64,000 bases of DNA from Cernens ardua. GTDB lineage: Bacteria > Pseudomonadota > Gammaproteobacteria > Pseudomonadales > Halomonadaceae. The notes under the pieces are model-generated. The model worked only from the letters and a program-made list of their open reading frames with translations, searched no databases and was not told the DNA's origin. The stretch is from assembly GCF_051251085.1 (NCBI RefSeq), contig NZ_JBPCZH010000001.1, forward strand, positions 868,001-932,000. Reading direction: 5' to 3'. This document shows, piece by piece, positions 62,804 through 64,000 of this stretch. The translations under genes were made by a program, and so were the position numbers. Position 1 is the first letter of the stretch. Every line of letters begins with the position of its first letter.

Positions 62804-64000
62804 CTACCCTGCTTTCTCTTCCAGGTTGCCTTGTGAAGTCGCCTGTTCGCCCAGCTCTGCCTTGGGCAATGTCAGCCGGAAACAGACGTCTTCTTCTGCC
62901 TCCTCGACCAATTCCAAAGTACCACCCTGAATCTGAGCACACTCTGCCGCCACCGAAAGCCCGATACCAGACCCTTTCAATGGCCCTTTACGGGTAGAAT
63001 TCCCCTGATAGAAAGGTTCAAACAGGTGCTCACCATCTTCCTTGGCAATGGGCTCACCGCTATTGGCCACTTCCAGATGAAGCGAATGTTCATCTGTCCA
63101 GACACGCACCCACAATATGCCCTGATCATCGCCATATGCCACGACGTTGGAGATCAGATTGTCGATGACACGAGTTGTACGGATACGGTCAGCCTGCCAA
63201 TACACCGGCCGACGCGGGACTTCCAGTTTTTGCCGTTTACCCTCAAGGGCCAGCCGATGCTTGTTTATAATTTCGTGAACCAATGTTACTACATCGAAAC
63301 GGGTTATCGTAAGCATTTGGTTTTGTTGGACACGATTGTAATCCAGCAATTGCTCGATCATGATCTGAAGTTCAGCACTACTGTTATCGATCAGAATGAT
63401 GATTTCGCGCTGGCGCTCCGTCAGTTCGCCTACAATCCCTTCTTCCAACAGCCCTGCCCCTTCACGAATCGCTGCCAGGGGTGTTTTCAATTCATGCGAC
63501 ATATGGCGTAAAAACTGGCGTTTTTGTGCTTCCAGTTCATCCAGACGATCGCCCAACCAATCCAGACGGTGCCCCAAGTGCGAGAATTCGGCAGGGCCCT
63601 TGATTTCCCCCCGGTCAGTACGACGATTGGTGCCAAGGGAGAGAATACGAGACTCAAGCTGCTGAATCGGGCGGGTTATGCGCCAAGTGAAAAAGATGAT
63701 GGCGGCCAACGTCAGTGACAGGGTGATCGCCAGTAAAATCCACAGCGCTGAGTAGGTCATCTGCGCACGCAGGCGCATGTTCTGAAGGTGCGTATCGACT
63801 TGGGTATTGGTCAGTATTTCCAACTCATACAATTGGTTGTTGATAGCGGGAAACAGTGATAACACGGACTGAACATTGGTCGGCGTTTGGGCAAAATCCT
63901 GCATTTGCCTGATCGCATTTTCGATATCCTCTTGATGATCAAACGTATGGATATGCTTCATTTGCTCTGTATAGATGCTGTTGAACTGAACCACGCGATC
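62804..64000 (-). CDS. glrK: GlrK/QseE-type sensor histidine kinase, 5' end missing
   Basis: The last 398 residues of a membrane sensor kinase; the frame is open to the window edge, so the first helix and start are missing. A periplasmic helical part is followed by a membrane helix (SALWILLAITLSLTLAAIIFF), a HAMP segment, the H-box FLRHMSHELKTPLAAIREG, N-box RVIDNLISNVVAYG and G-box GSGIGLSVAAECAQIQGG. The H-box and order match GlrK (QseE), which drives the sigma-54 regulator GlrR and the glmY small RNA in enterobacteria. The pairing with the QseG-like gene 255 bases downstream supports this. Confidence 0.85.
   Translation of the reverse strand, partial: DRVVQFNSIYTEQMKHIHTFDHQEDIENAIRQMQDFAQTPTNVQSVLSLFPAINNQLYELEILTNTQVDTHLQNMRLRAQMTYSALWILLAITLSLTLAAIIFFTWRITRPIQQLESRILSLGTNRRTDRGEIKGPAEFSHLGHRLDWLGDRLDELEAQKRQFLRHMSHELKTPLAAIREGAGLLEEGIVGELTERQREIIILIDNSSAELQIMIEQLLDYNRVQQNQMLTITRFDVVTLVHEIINKHRLALEGKRQKLEVPRRPVYWQADRIRTTRVIDNLISNVVAYGDDQGILWVRVWTDEHSLHLEVANSGEPIAKEDGEHLFEPFYQGNSTRKGPLKGSGIGLSVAAECAQIQGGTLELVEEAEEDVCFRLTLPKAELGEQATSQGNLEEKAG

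Noticed and set aside
1..64000. tRNA, rRNA genes or CRISPR arrays
   Set aside because: No cloverleaf-like sequence, rRNA core segment or regularly spaced repeat was found while reading the intergenic regions.

Overview
The window looks like a chromosomal piece of a gammaproteobacterium of moderate GC content. The xseA / guaB / guaA arrangement, the GlrK-QseG type sensor pair, a 500-residue ProP, ArgP/ArgO, EmrAB and a BtuBFCD set all fit that class. The mix of porins, osmolyte transport and many small transporters would suit a Halomonadaceae-type organism (Zymobacter/Carnimonas side), but genus is inference only. No rRNA, tRNA, CRISPR array, integrase or transposase was seen.

Layout. 1-2.8 kb: the end of an NCS1 permease coupled to a PuuE-like deacetylase, a stem-rich non-coding stretch, and psiE. 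3.1-8.7 kb: zinc acquisition, with a general porin and a znuA-znuC-znuB-znuB set, each preceded by a Zur-like palindrome. 8.8-15.3 kb: DUF305 protein, isochorismatase-like hydrolase, divergent argO/argP, a flavin monooxygenase, a YeeN-type YebC protein and an aldo-keto reductase. 15.6-22 kb: an ABC exporter and a tripartite drug efflux operon (outer membrane factor, EmrA, EmrB) behind a site that matches the E. coli AcrR operator. 22.7-28.3 kb: a small orphan protein, an MFS exporter, a YcgJ-like lipoprotein, and a cupin dioxygenase divergent from lysR-eamA. 28.4-33.1 kb: vitamin B12 uptake (btuB, then btuF-btuC-btuD). 33.6-42.1 kb: metabolite transporters, a beta-propeller lactonase-like protein, an acetyltransferase, proP, a tautomerase that abuts a LysE-family gene remnant, a lone I9 inhibitor and a BASS transporter.

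42.6-56 kb is a defence island, all on the minus strand. A tightly packed operon encodes a SNF2-type helicase with a damaged phospholipase-D domain, a DUF4391 coiled-coil protein, a Type III-like Mod methyltransferase and a Res helicase-nuclease. Just upstream in transcription order is a 1276-residue protein that joins an Mrr/Cap4-like nuclease to a STAND-type P-loop NTPase and a long helical C-terminal part. The four-gene operon looks like a Type III restriction system extended by two extra subunits; the fusion protein looks like an Avs-like sensor. This is the best candidate for a poorly described system here.

56-64 kb returns to core genome: a PhnA/YjdM zinc-ribbon protein, guaA, guaB, a GC-rich hairpin-dense spacer, xseA, a QseG-like lipoprotein and the 3' part of a GlrK-type sensor kinase cut by the window end.

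Many genes end at clear hairpin terminators. Two of these (near 10.17 and 38.37 kb) share nearly the same sequence, including the loop. All functions are read from sequence motifs and gene context; no search was run.
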